Numbered from the stretch's first letter, positions 35,412-46,714 are shown. The stretch: DNA of 64,000 nucleotides from Streptomyces sparsogenes (GCF_001704635.1 NZ_MAXF01000094.1:17041-81040), one strand, 5' to 3'. Notes: generated by a model not told the origin, from the sequence alone. Numbers and translations are program-made.

Positions 35412-37469
35412 ATGTCCATCGCCAAGCGCCGCCGCGTCGCGCTGCTCGCCACGGGAGTGCTGCTGCCGCTGCCCTGGGTGAGCGGGTGCAGTTCCAGCGG
35501 TGACGACAGCTCGCCCGCCGCCGCACGACGGGACGTGGCCGCGGCCGCCCGCGACCGGGTGGCCGACAGGGGGACGCTGCGCTGGGCGCTGGACGCCGCG
35601 CCCGGGACGTTCAACGCCTTCCAGACCAACGCCGACAGCGGCACCCAGCGGATCGCGGGCGCCGTCCTGCCGTCGCTGTTCACCCTGGACGGCCGGGGTC
35701 GCCCGCAGCGCGACCCCGACTACCTCGAGGCCGCCGACGTGGTGGACCGCGAGCCCAAGCAGGTCGTGCGCTACAAGCTCAACCCGAAGGCGGTGTGGAC
35801 CGACGGGCGCCCGATCGGCGCCGAGGACTTCACCGCCCAGTGGAAGGCGCTGCGCGGCACGGACGGCGCGTACTGGACCGCGCGCAACGCCGGATACGAC
35901 CGCATCGCCAAGGTGGAGCCCGGCGACGGGGCGCACGAGGTCGAGGTCACCTTCGCCAAGCCGTACGCGGACTGGCGCTCGCTGTTCACCCCGCTGTACC
36001 CGAAGAGCGTGATGGGCGACCCGGCCGCGTTCAACGACGGGCGGCGCAGGGGGCTCGCGGTCGGCGCCGGCCCGTTCATGATGCGCCGCACCACCGGCGG
36101 CACCAAGAGCGTCACGCTCGTCCGCAATCCCCGCTGGTGGGGCGACCGGGCCCGGCTCGACAAGCTGGTCTTCAAGGCCGTGCCGGTCAAGCGGAGGGCC
36201 GCCGCCCTGCTGGCCGGCAAGCTCGACCTGGCCGAGGTCGACCGGGCGACGGCCGAGCGGATCGAGGCCGCGGGCCGGGCGCCGGGGAAGAAGGGGGCGA
36301 AGAAGCAGGCCGCGGCCGAGCCGTCGGCCCGCCACGGGGCGGCCGGGGACCGGTCGGGCCAGGACCGGGCGGCCGGCGACCAGGCAGGCCAGGACCGGGT
36401 GGACCAGGAGCAGGTGGCCCAGGGCGGCCGGGACGCGGCCGACGCGATGCGCGCCTGGGCGGAGGCGAACGCCCCCGAGAAGGTGCGGGCCAGGACGGCG
36501 GCCCTGCGCAGGTTCACCGTGCGCAAGGCCCTGGAGCCCGCCTACACCCAGCTCGCCCTGAACGGCACCAAGGGCCCGCTCGCCGACGAGCGGGTGCGCC
36601 GGGCCGTGGCCCGCGCGATCGACCGCAAGGCCCTCGCCGAGCTGGTGCTGAGGCCCCTGGGCCTGCCCGCGAAGCCGCTCGGCAACCACCTGCTGATGGC
36701 CGGCCAGCAGGGCTACAAGGACCACAGCGGCGCCATCGGCGGCAAGGACACCCACGCCGCCCAGGCCCTGCTCGCGGACGCGGGCTGGCGCCCCGGCACC
36801 GCCTCGGACCGGGAGAAGGCGCTCGGCGCCGGAACGGACGACGAGGGCCGGGACGGCGGACGTCACGCGAGCCGCCGCGACGCCGGGCAGGGCGACGCGG
36901 GCCGCTCGGAGCGGAGCGGGCACGCCGCGGCGGCCGTCGTCCGCAAGCACGGCCGGCCGCTGGAACTGCGCTTCGTGGTGCCGAGCGGCTCCGGCACCGC
37001 CCCGCTGGACAAGGTCGGCGGCCGCATCGCGCGGATGCTGGAGGCGGTCGGCGTCCGCACCAAGGTCGTCAAGGTCTCCGGCAGCGGCTACTTCAAGGAC
37101 CACATCGCCTCCGGCAACTACGACCTTGCCCTCTACTCCTGGCCCGCCAGCGCCTACCCCGCCACCGACGGCCGCCCGATCTACGCCAAGCCACAGCCCG
37201 CCGCCGACGGCTCGCTGGTCGTCGAGCAGAACTACACCCGGGTCGGCACGGACCAGATCGACCACCTCTTCGACCAGGCGATCGCCGAGCTGGACGCCGG
37301 CTCCTCCCGGGCCCTGGTCGGCCGCGCGGACGCCCGCATCTGGGCGGCGGCCGGGTCCATCCCGCTCTACCAGCGCCCCCAGCTCGTCGCGGCCCGGAAG
37401 ACGGTGGTCAACGCGGGCGCCTTCGGCTTCGCCACGCCCCGGTACCAGGACATCGGCTTCCGGAAGTGA
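35412..37469 (+). CDS. Family 5 (peptide) substrate-binding lipoprotein, solitary
   Basis: A 685-residue DppA/OppA-type binding protein. Lipobox VSGC puts the lipid-modified Cys at 26. Family features: WALDAAPGTFNAFQTNADSG near 58-77, VVRYKLNPKAVWTDGRPIGA near 117-136, GPFMMRRTTGG near 220, and the VRRAVARAIDRKALAEL segment near 396. Two hydrophilic low-complexity inserts (about 290-345 Lys/Ala/Gln/Asp-rich, about 465-500 Arg/Gly/Asp-rich) make it 100-150 residues longer than usual. No permease or ATPase is next to it, so it may share those of the peptide operons downstream. Confidence 0.88.
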   Translation: MSIAKRRRVALLATGVLLPLPWVSGCSSSGDDSSPAAARRDVAAAARDRVADRGTLRWALDAAPGTFNAFQTNADSGTQRIAGAVLPSLFTLDGRGRPQRDPDYLEAADVVDREPKQVVRYKLNPKAVWTDGRPIGAEDFTAQWKALRGTDGAYWTARNAGYDRIAKVEPGDGAHEVEVTFAKPYADWRSLFTPLYPKSVMGDPAAFNDGRRRGLAVGAGPFMMRRTTGGTKSVTLVRNPRWWGDRARLDKLVFKAVPVKRRAAALLAGKLDLAEVDRATAERIEAAGRAPGKKGAKKQAAAEPSARHGAAGDRSGQDRAAGDQAGQDRVDQEQVAQGGRDAADAMRAWAEANAPEKVRARTAALRRFTVRKALEPAYTQLALNGTKGPLADERVRRAVARAIDRKALAELVLRPLGLPAKPLGNHLLMAGQQGYKDHSGAIGGKDTHAAQALLADAGWRPGTASDREKALGAGTDDEGRDGGRHASRRDAGQGDAGRSERSGHAAAAVVRKHGRPLELRFVVPSGSGTAPLDKVGGRIARMLEAVGVRTKVVKVSGSGYFKDHIASGNYDLALYSWPASAYPATDGRPIYAKPQPAADGSLVVEQNYTRVGTDQIDHLFDQAIAELDAGSSRALVGRADARIWAAAGSIPLYQRPQLVAARKTVVNAGAFGFATPRYQDIGFRK

Positions 37470-37562
37470 TCCTCAGGACTGCCTCAATTCCCTTGTACGG
37501 CAGGGCGGGTTGGTCTGAAGCTTGGCACCTGACCACACACCGCACAGACGGGGGATGGCGAC

Positions 37563-38213
37563 ATGAAGCACGGACTGACCACGGCGATCGCGGCCTTGGC
37601 GATCGCGGTGGGGGCCACGGGCTGCACGTCCGGCGGTGAGGACGGGGCGCCGCGCAGCGGCACCCAGCGCCTAGCGACCGCCAAGGCGTGCGCCGACGGT
37701 ACGTACACCTGGCTGAACGTCTCCCGGCGCATGGCGCTGACCGACCTGACGGCCGGGACCCACTACGACAAGGGCGACAAGATCAACACCAAGGGCGTCA
37801 AGGAGGTCGCCCGCTACACCCGGTCGGTCAGCACCAGGGGCGCCGCCCTCCCCGAGAAGCGGCTGATCCGCGATCTCGCCCGGCACCTGAAGACGGGGCT
37901 CTACGGCGACGGGACCACGATGGCCGACGATCTCCCGCGGACGACCGAGTACGACAAGCAGACGGTCTCCGCGGAGCAGACCGCCGAGGCGTCCGGGCGC
38001 TATGTCACGGGTCGCGCGGCGGATCTGGTCGAGGCCGACTACCGCTACGTCTGCGGGGGCCGGACGGTCTCCTCGGGCCACGTCGTGACCTGGGCCCACG
38101 TCAATGAGATGATCATCTTCTCGTGTGACGAGAAGCCGGCCAAGAACGCCGACGAGGGCGAGCGCGAGGCCGCCCGCCTGGGTTGCCGCGAGGGCGACCC
38201 CGCGCGGAGCTGA
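37563..38213 (+). CDS. Putative lipoprotein of unknown function
   Basis: A 216-residue secreted protein with a lipoprotein signal (MKHGLTTAIAALAIAVGATG, Cys at 21). The mature part has four Cys (ACADGTYTWLN, YVCGGRTVSSG, FSCDEK, LGCREG), possibly two disulfides. No domain recognised. It has its own spacer of 93 bp from the peptide-binding lipoprotein on the same strand and may share its message. Comparable lipoproteins occur in Streptomyces without a known role. Confidence 0.7.
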   Translation: MKHGLTTAIAALAIAVGATGCTSGGEDGAPRSGTQRLATAKACADGTYTWLNVSRRMALTDLTAGTHYDKGDKINTKGVKEVARYTRSVSTRGAALPEKRLIRDLARHLKTGLYGDGTTMADDLPRTTEYDKQTVSAEQTAEASGRYVTGRAADLVEADYRYVCGGRTVSSGHVVTWAHVNEMIIFSCDEKPAKNADEGEREAARLGCREGDPARS

Positions 38214-38360
38214 GCGCCGGACACCCGGCCCGGCACGGGCGGGGCGGCTGCCGCCGCCTCGCCCACGTACCATGGGGTGAGGCCGTGGCGTGATCTGCCC
38301 GGCGGGCGGGCGTGCCGGACCGGGCGCGCCGCCATCCACGAATCCGGGAGAAGCGCCGCA

Positions 38361-40256
<1,896 letters not shown>

Positions 40257-40325
40257 CCCACCCGCCCGCGGGGCGCCGCGCGCGCCCCGCGGGGGCACCG
40301 CGCGCCCCGCGCCCGCTGATCCCGG

Positions 40326-40362
40326 CACACCGGCCGATTACCTTGGGTAATCGGCCGGTGTG
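40326..40362. terminator. typA: Perfect 17-bp stem-loop after typA
   Basis: CACACCGGCCGATTACC pairs exactly with GGTAATCGGCCGGTGTG over a 3-nt loop. It lies 70 bp after the typA stop. It has no T-tract, as usual in actinobacteria. A second, less regular GC-rich inverted repeat lies between, at about 40262-40315. Confidence 0.85.
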
Positions 40363-40786
40363 CTGTTCGCCACATCCCGTCGGCCCGGATTTCCCGCCCT
40401 CAGGCAGGGAGTCCGGGCCACTGCCATGTCAGCTAGATGCCAGTCAAACGCTTATGCGGCGATCAGTGTCCGATTATCGGTGACTGCGCTCCGCATGATG
40501 TGTTAACAGTCCGTTTCGCGTGTGTCTGTCTGCGGCAGTTTTGTCCGGATTTCGAAGCTCCGCGCGTAGATCCTGTGACCAAAGCGAGACCCTTAAAGTG
40601 TGGTTAACGGGACTGCCGTGCTCAATTATGGGGTCCGTTGAGCTCGGGTCGATGGGTCACGCGCTGTGGGGAGCGCCGGCCTTGCGAGCACACGGGGGGT
40701 TCCGGTCCCGTTCGCTGTCAGGGGTGTCAGCGTGTCTCCGGTTGCCCCTTTACGTAGTGACAGTGGACTCCTGAGGAGGCAAACCC
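40363..40786 (+). promoter_or_regulatory. Leader/promoter region of the first peptide ABC operon
   Basis: No gene seen in 424 bp. The stretch 40420-40620 has low G+C and contains TTAACA and GTTAAC sequences (GTGTTAACAG at about 40500, GTGTGGTTAACGGG at about 40600), the likely promoter and regulator sites. A long untranslated leader of 150 bp or more is likely. AGGAGG at 40774-40779 is the ribosome site of the binding-protein gene. Confidence 0.45.
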
Positions 40787-42433
40787 ATGCGCGGTGCCAA
40801 GAGCGCCAAGTGGGTCGCGATGGCGGCGATTGTGGCGCTGGCCGCAACCGCCTGTGGTGGCGACGGCGGCAGTGACAGCGGCAACAACGACATGAACAAG
40901 GGCGCGGCGGACCCGAACGGGATCCTGACCGCCCAGCTGAGCGAGCCGCAGAACCCGCTTCAGCCGGCGAACCAGAAGGAGAGCCAGGGCAGCCGCGTCA
41001 TCCGGCAGGTCTTCTCCCAGCTGGTCGGCTACGAGCCGGGCACCGGCAAGCTCACCTACGTCAACGCCGAGTCCGTCACCCCCAACAAGGACTCCTCGGT
41101 CTGGACGGTGAAGCTCAAGCCGGGCTGGACTTTCCACAACGGTGAGAAGGTCACCGCGAAGTCCTACGTGGACGCGTGGAACTGGGCGGCCAACACCAAG
41201 AACAACCAGACGAACTCCAGCTGGTTCCAGGACATCAAGGGCTACGAGGACGTCCACCCGGCCAAGGGTGACCCCAAGGCCGACAAGATGTCCGGCCTGA
41301 AGGTCGTCAACGACAACGAGTTCAAGATCGAGCTGTCCGGCCCGGTCTCGTACTTCGCCTACAAGCTCGGCTACGACGTCTGGTCCCCGCTGCCCAGCGA
41401 GTTCTACAAGGACCCCAAGGCGTTCGGTGACCACCCGATCGGCAACGGCCCCTACAAGTTCATCTCCTGGGACCACAAGAAGCTGATCAAGGTCCGGACG
41501 TTCAAGGACTACAAGGGCCCGGACAAGCCGAAGAACGGCGGCATCGACTTCAAGAACTACACCACCGCCGACGCCGCCTACTCGGACCTGCGCTCCAACA
41601 ACCTCGACTGGATCGAGCAGGTGCCCACCACCGCGCTCACCAACTACAAGAGCGACCTGGGCAAGCGCGCGATCGACCAGGAGTACTCGGCGGTCCAGTC
41701 GATCGTCCCGGCCTTCTACACCAAGCAGTTCAAGGACATCGACCCCAAGGTCATCCAGGGTCTGTCGATGGCCATCGACCGTGACACGATCACCAAGACC
41801 GTGCTCCACGGCTCGCGCACCCCGGCCGACAGCTATGTCGCCCGCGGCGTGCTCGGCTACAAGGCCGGCGCGCTCAAGGAGCAGGTCACCTACGACCCGA
41901 AGAAGGCCAAGGCCCTCATCGAGGAGGGTGGCGGCGTCCCGGGCAACAAGATCTCGATCCAGTACAACGCGGACCAGGACCACAAGCCCTGGGTCGACGC
42001 GGTCTGCAACAGCATCCGCAAGGCCACCGGCGTGGACTGCGTCGGCGACTCCAAGCCGGACTTCCAGGCCGACCTGAACGCCCGTGACAAGCACCAGGTC
42101 AAGTCGATGTACCGCGGTGGCTGGGTGCTGGACTACCCGGTCAACTCGAACTTCATGCGCGACCTGTACGGCACCACGGCCGCCGGTAACACCAGCGGCT
42201 ACTCCAACAAGGAGTTCGACAAGCTCTCCTCGCAGGCCGACAAGGCCGCCACGCTGGACGAGACGGTCAAGCTGTACCAGCAGGCGGAGCAGGTCCTCGC
42301 CAAGGACATGCCGTCGATCCCGCTGTGGTTCTACAAGGTCAACAGCGGTCAGTCCAACAAGATCTACGGGAAGATTCCCTACGGTCAGGACGGCGACCCC
42401 ATCTTCACCGACATCCAGGTGAAGAAGAAGTAA
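40787..42433 (+). CDS. Oligopeptide-binding lipoprotein, operon 1
   Basis: A 548-residue family 5 substrate-binding lipoprotein, first gene of a five-gene ABC operon. Lipidation Cys at 23 (LAATACGG). Family features: EPQNPLQPANQKESQGSRVI near 52-71, WTVKLKPGWTFHNGEKVTAK near 105-124 (matches the SBP_bac_5 signature region), NGPYKFISWDHKKLIKVRTF near 222-241, GLSMAIDRDTITKTVL near 325. It captures peptides outside the cell and feeds the permeases. Gene content and position resemble BldKB of S. coelicolor (peptide importer needed for aerial growth), but this is recollection, so no symbol is given. AGGAGG eight bases upstream. It differs from the operon-2 protein throughout. Confidence 0.93.
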   Translation: MRGAKSAKWVAMAAIVALAATACGGDGGSDSGNNDMNKGAADPNGILTAQLSEPQNPLQPANQKESQGSRVIRQVFSQLVGYEPGTGKLTYVNAESVTPNKDSSVWTVKLKPGWTFHNGEKVTAKSYVDAWNWAANTKNNQTNSSWFQDIKGYEDVHPAKGDPKADKMSGLKVVNDNEFKIELSGPVSYFAYKLGYDVWSPLPSEFYKDPKAFGDHPIGNGPYKFISWDHKKLIKVRTFKDYKGPDKPKNGGIDFKNYTTADAAYSDLRSNNLDWIEQVPTTALTNYKSDLGKRAIDQEYSAVQSIVPAFYTKQFKDIDPKVIQGLSMAIDRDTITKTVLHGSRTPADSYVARGVLGYKAGALKEQVTYDPKKAKALIEEGGGVPGNKISIQYNADQDHKPWVDAVCNSIRKATGVDCVGDSKPDFQADLNARDKHQVKSMYRGGWVLDYPVNSNFMRDLYGTTAAGNTSGYSNKEFDKLSSQADKAATLDETVKLYQQAEQVLAKDMPSIPLWFYKVNSGQSNKIYGKIPYGQDGDPIFTDIQVKKK

Positions 42434-42447
42434 GCATCGGGACCGCC

Positions 42448-42494
42448 GGCCGGTGCCGCCGCTGCCCTCACCCCGGGGAGCGGCGGCACCGGCC
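42448..42494 (+). terminator. Intra-operon hairpin after the binding-protein gene
   Basis: GGCCGGTGCCGCCGCT pairs perfectly (16 bp) with AGCGGCGGCACCGGCC, loop 15 nt. It is 15 bp after the stop of the binding-protein gene and 93 bp before the permease. Such a stem may stop part of the transcription or protect the upstream mRNA, giving more binding protein than membrane subunits. Operon 2 has no counterpart. Confidence 0.8.
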
Positions 42495-42586
42495 CGCAGG
42501 CGTCAAGGCCCCGTACCCCCGTCCCCCCACCCGGTGGCTGCTGACGAGACGAGGCCTTCGCCGACCCCCAACGGCATGGAGGCATA

Positions 42587-43513
42587 ATGGGGCGCTACGT
42601 CATCAGGCGACTGCTCCAGATGATCCCGGTCTTCATCGGGACGACTCTGTTGATTTTCCTCATGGTCCACGTCCTTCCCGGCGACCCGATCAGGGCGATG
42701 TGGGGCGACAAGGCGGCGGACCCCGCACAGGTCGAGGCGCTGCGCCATAAGTTCGGCATGGACAAGTCCCTGCCGATGCAATACCTCGACTACATGGGCA
42801 ACCTGTTCCAGGGAGACTTCGGCGAGACCTTCGGCGGCCGCCAGGTCATCGACGAGATGGGCGAGGCGTTCCCGGTGACGCTCCGCCTCGCCGCGGTGGC
42901 CCTCGCCATCGAGATGGTCATCGGCATCGGCCTCGGCGCCTGGGCCGGTCTCAAGGCAGGCAAGGCCGTGGACACCGGTGTCCTGATCTTCACGCTGATC
43001 GTCATCTCGATGCCGGTCTTCGTCCTCGGCTACCTCGCCCGGTTCGTCTTCGCCGACGAACTCGGCTGGCTGCCACCCAACGTCCAGGACTCCACCAACC
43101 TCGAACAGCTGCTGCTACCGGGCTTCGTGCTCGGCATGCTCTCCATGGCGTACGTGGCCCGGCTGACCCGGACCACCTTCGCGGAGAACCTGCGCGCCGA
43201 CTACATGCGCACCGCGCTCGCCAAGGGCCTGCCGCGCCGCCGCATCGTCGGCGTCCACCTGCTGCGCAACTCGCTCATCCCGGTGGTGACCTTCCTGGGC
43301 ACCGACGTGGGCTCCCTGATCGGCGGCGCCGTCGTCACCGAGGGCATCTTCAACATCCAGGGCGTCGGAAACCTGCTCTTCAAGGCGCTCGGACAGCGCG
43401 AGGGCACCACGATCGTGGGCACCGTCACGGTCTTCGTCCTCGTCATCCTGCTGATCAACCTGCTGGTCGACCTGCTGTACGCGGTCCTGGACCCGAGGAT
43501 CCGTTATGCCTGA
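42587..43513 (+). CDS. Oligopeptide ABC permease B, operon 1
   Basis: A 308-residue DppB/OppB-type permease. N-terminal helix IRRLLQMIPVFIGTTLLIFL at 5-24, then a periplasmic loop (GDPIRAMWGD) and five further helices. The EAA loop that contacts the ATPase is RADYMRTALAKGLPRRRIVG near 204-223, followed by LLRNSLIPVVTFLGTDVGSL. It forms half of the membrane channel. It overlaps permease C by 8 bp. Sequence closely parallels the operon-2 protein at 51846-52769. Confidence 0.94.
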   Translation: MGRYVIRRLLQMIPVFIGTTLLIFLMVHVLPGDPIRAMWGDKAADPAQVEALRHKFGMDKSLPMQYLDYMGNLFQGDFGETFGGRQVIDEMGEAFPVTLRLAAVALAIEMVIGIGLGAWAGLKAGKAVDTGVLIFTLIVISMPVFVLGYLARFVFADELGWLPPNVQDSTNLEQLLLPGFVLGMLSMAYVARLTRTTFAENLRADYMRTALAKGLPRRRIVGVHLLRNSLIPVVTFLGTDVGSLIGGAVVTEGIFNIQGVGNLLFKALGQREGTTIVGTVTVFVLVILLINLLVDLLYAVLDPRIRYA

Positions 43514-44471
43514 CGTGACCAAGACCAAGACCGACACGGCGGTCGACGCCGTGGCCCCGCCGACCGAGGTGGCGACCGCGCCGGCCGCCGGCCCCGCCCC
43601 CAAGGAGAAGTCGCGCTCGCTGTGGGGCGACGCCTGGTACGACCTGCGCCACCGGCCGATGTTCTGGATCGCGGCGGTGCTGCTGGTGCTGCTGCTCGCC
43701 ATCGCCGCCTTCCCCGGTCTGTTCACCAGCGCCGACCCGCGCGACGGCGACCTGACCAACCACTTCCTGTCCAAGCCGCAGCTGACCCACTTCTTCCAGG
43801 CCGACTGGTTCGGCTACGACGTCCAGGGCCGCTCGATCTACGCGCGTGTCGTCTACGGCACCCGCGCCTCGATCCTGGTCGGTGTCGGCACCACCGTCGT
43901 GGTCACCCTCGTCGGCGGCACGCTGGGGATGCTGGCCGGCTACTTCGGCGGCTGGATCGACTCGATCATCTCCCGGATCACCGACATCTTCTTCGGCCTG
44001 CCGTTCCTGCTCGGCACGATGGTCGTGCTCAACGCCTTCACCGAGCGCAAGGTGTACGTCGTGATCGGCGCCCTGGCGTTCCTCGGCTGGACGACCATCA
44101 CCCGCGTGATGCGCAGCTCGGTGATCACCGCCAAGCAGGCGGACTACGTGGTGGCGGCGCGCGCCCTCGGCGCCGGTACCCGCCGGATCCTGCTGCGCCA
44201 TGTGCTGCCGAACGCGCTCGCGCCCACGATCGTCGTGGCGACGATCGCCCTCGGCGCGTACATCTCGGCCGAGGCCACGCTGTCCTACCTGGGCCTGGGC
44301 CTCGCCGACCCGACGGTTTCCTGGGGCGTCGACATCTCCTCGGCCAAGGACGCCATCCGTGACAACCCGCATGTGATGCTGTTCCCGGCGGGGATGCTGA
44401 GCCTCACCGTCTTCGCCTTCATCATGCTCGGCGACGCGGTGCGCGACGCCCTCGACCCCAAGCTGCGCTGA
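43506..44471 (+). CDS. Oligopeptide ABC permease C, operon 1
   Basis: A 321-residue DppC/OppC-type permease. A 40-residue Ala/Thr/Lys-rich cytoplasmic extension comes before the first helix (MFWIAAVLLVLLLAIAAFPG near 52-71), then the family's HxxGTDxxGRD region here as HFFQADWFGYDVQGRSIYAR near 97-116. EAA loop: ADYVVAARALGAGTRRILLR near 214-233, then HVLPNALAPTIVVATIALGA. Second half of the channel. Start overlaps permease B by 8 bp; the ATPase gene starts 12 bp after its stop. Confidence 0.94.
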   Translation: MPDVTKTKTDTAVDAVAPPTEVATAPAAGPAPKEKSRSLWGDAWYDLRHRPMFWIAAVLLVLLLAIAAFPGLFTSADPRDGDLTNHFLSKPQLTHFFQADWFGYDVQGRSIYARVVYGTRASILVGVGTTVVVTLVGGTLGMLAGYFGGWIDSIISRITDIFFGLPFLLGTMVVLNAFTERKVYVVIGALAFLGWTTITRVMRSSVITAKQADYVVAARALGAGTRRILLRHVLPNALAPTIVVATIALGAYISAEATLSYLGLGLADPTVSWGVDISSAKDAIRDNPHVMLFPAGMLSLTVFAFIMLGDAVRDALDPKLR

Positions 44472-44482
44472 GGAGGGCGTAC

Positions 44483-45541
44483 GTGACCACTATTGAGAAG
44501 ACAGCGAGCGCCCCCGCCCGACAGCGCGAGGGCGACGACGGCACCCCGCTGCTGGAAGTCCGTGACCTGCATGTGGAGTTCCACACCCGGGACGGTGTCG
44601 CCAAGGCCGTCAACGGCGTCAACTACAGCGTCCACGCGGGCGAGACCCTCGCCGTGCTCGGCGAGTCCGGCTCCGGCAAGTCGGTGACCGCCCAGGCGAT
44701 CATGGGCATCCTCGACATGCCGCCCGGCAAGATCCCGCAGGGCCAGATCCTGTTCCGCGGCGAGGACATGCTCACCATGTCCAACGAGGAGCGCCGCAAG
44801 ATCCGCGGCCGGAGGATCGCCATGATCTTCCAGGACGCGCTCTCCTCACTGAACCCGGTGCTCTCCGTCGGCTACCAGCTCGGCGAGATGTTCCGGGTCC
44901 ACCAGGGCCTGTCCAAGAAGGCGGCCAAGGCCAAGGCCATCGAGCTGATGGACCGCGTCCGCATCCCGGCGGCCAAGGAGCGGGTGGGCGACTACCCGCA
45001 CCAGTTCTCCGGCGGTATGCGCCAGCGCATCATGATCGCCATGGCGCTGGCGCTGGAGCCGGACCTGATCATCGCCGACGAGCCGACGACCGCGCTGGAC
45101 GTGACCGTCCAGGCCCAGGTCATGGACCTGCTCGCGGAGCTCCAGCGCGAGTACAACATGGGCCTGATCCTGATCACCCACGACCTGGGCGTCGTCGCCG
45201 ACGTCGCCGACAAGATCGCGGTGATGTACGCGGGCCGGATCGTCGAGACCGCTCCGGTCCACGAGCTCTACAAGCGCCCGGCCCACCCGTACACCCAGGG
45301 CCTGCTGGAGTCGATCCCGCGCCTGGACCGCAAGGGCCAGGAGCTGTACGCGATCAAGGGCCTGCCGCCCAACCTGCTCAAGATCCCCACGGGCTGCGCG
45401 TTCAACCCGCGCTGCCCCAAGGCGCAGGACATCTGCCGCACCGATGTTCCGCTGCTGGAGCCGGTCACCGAGCAGGACGGCACCCCGCTGCCGGGCCGCG
45501 GCAGCGCGTGCCACTTCTGGAAGGAGACGATCCATGGCTGA
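44483..45541 (+). CDS. Oligopeptide ABC ATPase D, operon 1
   Basis: A 352-residue DppD/OppD-type ATPase. Walker A GESGSGKS near 58, Q-loop MIFQDALSSLNP near 115, signature FSGGMRQRIMIAMAL near 176, Walker B DLIIADEPTTALD near 195, H-loop LILITHDLGVV. The C-terminal oligopeptide extension carries CAFNPRCPKAQDIC, the Cys pattern that binds an iron-sulfur cluster in some Dpp/Opp ATPases. GTG start. The last 8 bp overlap the next gene. The 125 bp at 45017-45141 match operon 2 exactly. Confidence 0.95.
   Translation: MTTIEKTASAPARQREGDDGTPLLEVRDLHVEFHTRDGVAKAVNGVNYSVHAGETLAVLGESGSGKSVTAQAIMGILDMPPGKIPQGQILFRGEDMLTMSNEERRKIRGRRIAMIFQDALSSLNPVLSVGYQLGEMFRVHQGLSKKAAKAKAIELMDRVRIPAAKERVGDYPHQFSGGMRQRIMIAMALALEPDLIIADEPTTALDVTVQAQVMDLLAELQREYNMGLILITHDLGVVADVADKIAVMYAGRIVETAPVHELYKRPAHPYTQGLLESIPRLDRKGQELYAIKGLPPNLLKIPTGCAFNPRCPKAQDICRTDVPLLEPVTEQDGTPLPGRGSACHFWKETIHG
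45017..45141 (+). repeat. 125-bp exact duplicate of operon-2 ATPase D segment
   Basis: Identical to 54366-54490 (offset 9349), covering the region from the signature motif through Walker B. Flanking codons differ at synonymous positions. Confidence 0.85.
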
Positions 45542-46694
45542 GATCAGGAAGACCGACGAGGCCGTGGACGCCACTCCCGCCGACGCCACGCCCAACGTCA
45601 CCGAGGTCGACGTCGTCGAGGCCGCCACCGAGGAGGCGGCGGTCGCCGCCATCGACGCCCCCGTCGAGCGCGGGGAGCCCATCCTTCAGGTGCGCAACCT
45701 GGTCAAGCACTTCCCGCTGACCCAGGGCATCCTCTTCAAGCGGCAGATCGGCGCGGTCAAGGCCGTCGACGGCGTCTCCTTCGACCTCTACCAGGGCGAG
45801 ACCCTCGGCATCGTCGGCGAGTCCGGCTGTGGCAAGTCCACTGTCGCCAAGCTGCTGATGACCCTGGAGAACGCCACGGCGGGCGAGGTCTTCTACAAGG
45901 GCCAGGACATCACCAGGCTGTCGGGGCGGGCCCTGAAGGCCGTCCGGCGCAACATCCAGATGGTGTTCCAGGACCCGTACACCTCGCTGAACCCCCGGAT
46001 GACGGTCGGTGACATCATCGGCGAGCCCTTCGAGATCCACCCCGAGGTGGCCCCGAAGGGCGACCGGCGCCGCAAGGTGCGGGAACTCCTGGACGTGGTG
46101 GGGCTCAACCCGGAGTACATCAACCGCTATCCGCACCAGTTCTCCGGCGGTCAGCGCCAGCGCATCGGCATCGCGCGCGGCCTGGCCCTCAACCCGGAGA
46201 TCATCATCTGCGACGAGCCGGTCTCGGCGCTGGATGTGTCGGTGCAGGCCCAGGTCATCAACCTGATGGAGAAGCTGCAGGACGAGTTCAACCTCTCCTA
46301 CCTCTTCATCGCCCATGACCTGTCCATCGTGCGGCACATCTCCGACCGCGTCGGCGTGATGTACCTGGGGAAGATCGCGGAGATCGGCACCGACACCGAG
46401 ATCTACGACCACCCTACCCACCCGTACACCCAGGCCCTGCTGTCCGCCGTCCCGGTCCCCGACCCGGGCTCCCGGGAGGGCCGGGAGCGCATCATCCTCA
46501 CGGGCGATGTCCCCTCCCCGGCCAACCCGCCCTCGGGCTGCCGCTTCCGCACCCGCTGCTGGAAGGCCCAGGACAAGTGCGCCAAGGAGGTCCCCCTCCT
46601 GGCCATCCCCGAGCGCTTCGCCGGTGCGGACACGCCGGCGGCGCACGAATCGGCGTGCCACTTCGCGGAGGAGAAGGACGTCGTCCACGCGTAG
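45534..46694 (+). CDS. Oligopeptide ABC ATPase F, operon 1
   Basis: A 386-residue DppF/OppF-type ATPase with a 45-residue acidic N-terminal extension. Walker A GESGCGKS near 101, Q-loop MVFQDPYTSLNPRMTVGDII near 142-161, signature FSGGQRQRIGIARGL near 202, Walker B EIIICDEPVSALD near 220, H-loop LFIAHDLSIVRH. C-terminal Cys motif CRFRTRCWKAQDKC. AAGGAG precedes the ATG, which lies inside the previous gene. The stretch 45904-46256 is identical to operon 2. A 20-bp hairpin ends the operon. Confidence 0.95.
   Translation: MAEIRKTDEAVDATPADATPNVTEVDVVEAATEEAAVAAIDAPVERGEPILQVRNLVKHFPLTQGILFKRQIGAVKAVDGVSFDLYQGETLGIVGESGCGKSTVAKLLMTLENATAGEVFYKGQDITRLSGRALKAVRRNIQMVFQDPYTSLNPRMTVGDIIGEPFEIHPEVAPKGDRRRKVRELLDVVGLNPEYINRYPHQFSGGQRQRIGIARGLALNPEIIICDEPVSALDVSVQAQVINLMEKLQDEFNLSYLFIAHDLSIVRHISDRVGVMYLGKIAEIGTDTEIYDHPTHPYTQALLSAVPVPDPGSREGRERIILTGDVPSPANPPSGCRFRTRCWKAQDKCAKEVPLLAIPERFAGADTPAAHESACHFAEEKDVVHA
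45904..46256 (+). repeat. 353-bp exact duplicate of operon-2 ATPase F segment
   Basis: Identical, including all third positions, to 55154-55506 (offset 9250). The segment spans from between Walker A and the Q-loop to just after Walker B. The sequence on both sides diverges at once, as expected of a gene-conversion tract. Confidence 0.9.
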
Positions 46695-46714
46695 CGTCCG
46701 CCACGTGGGCCACG

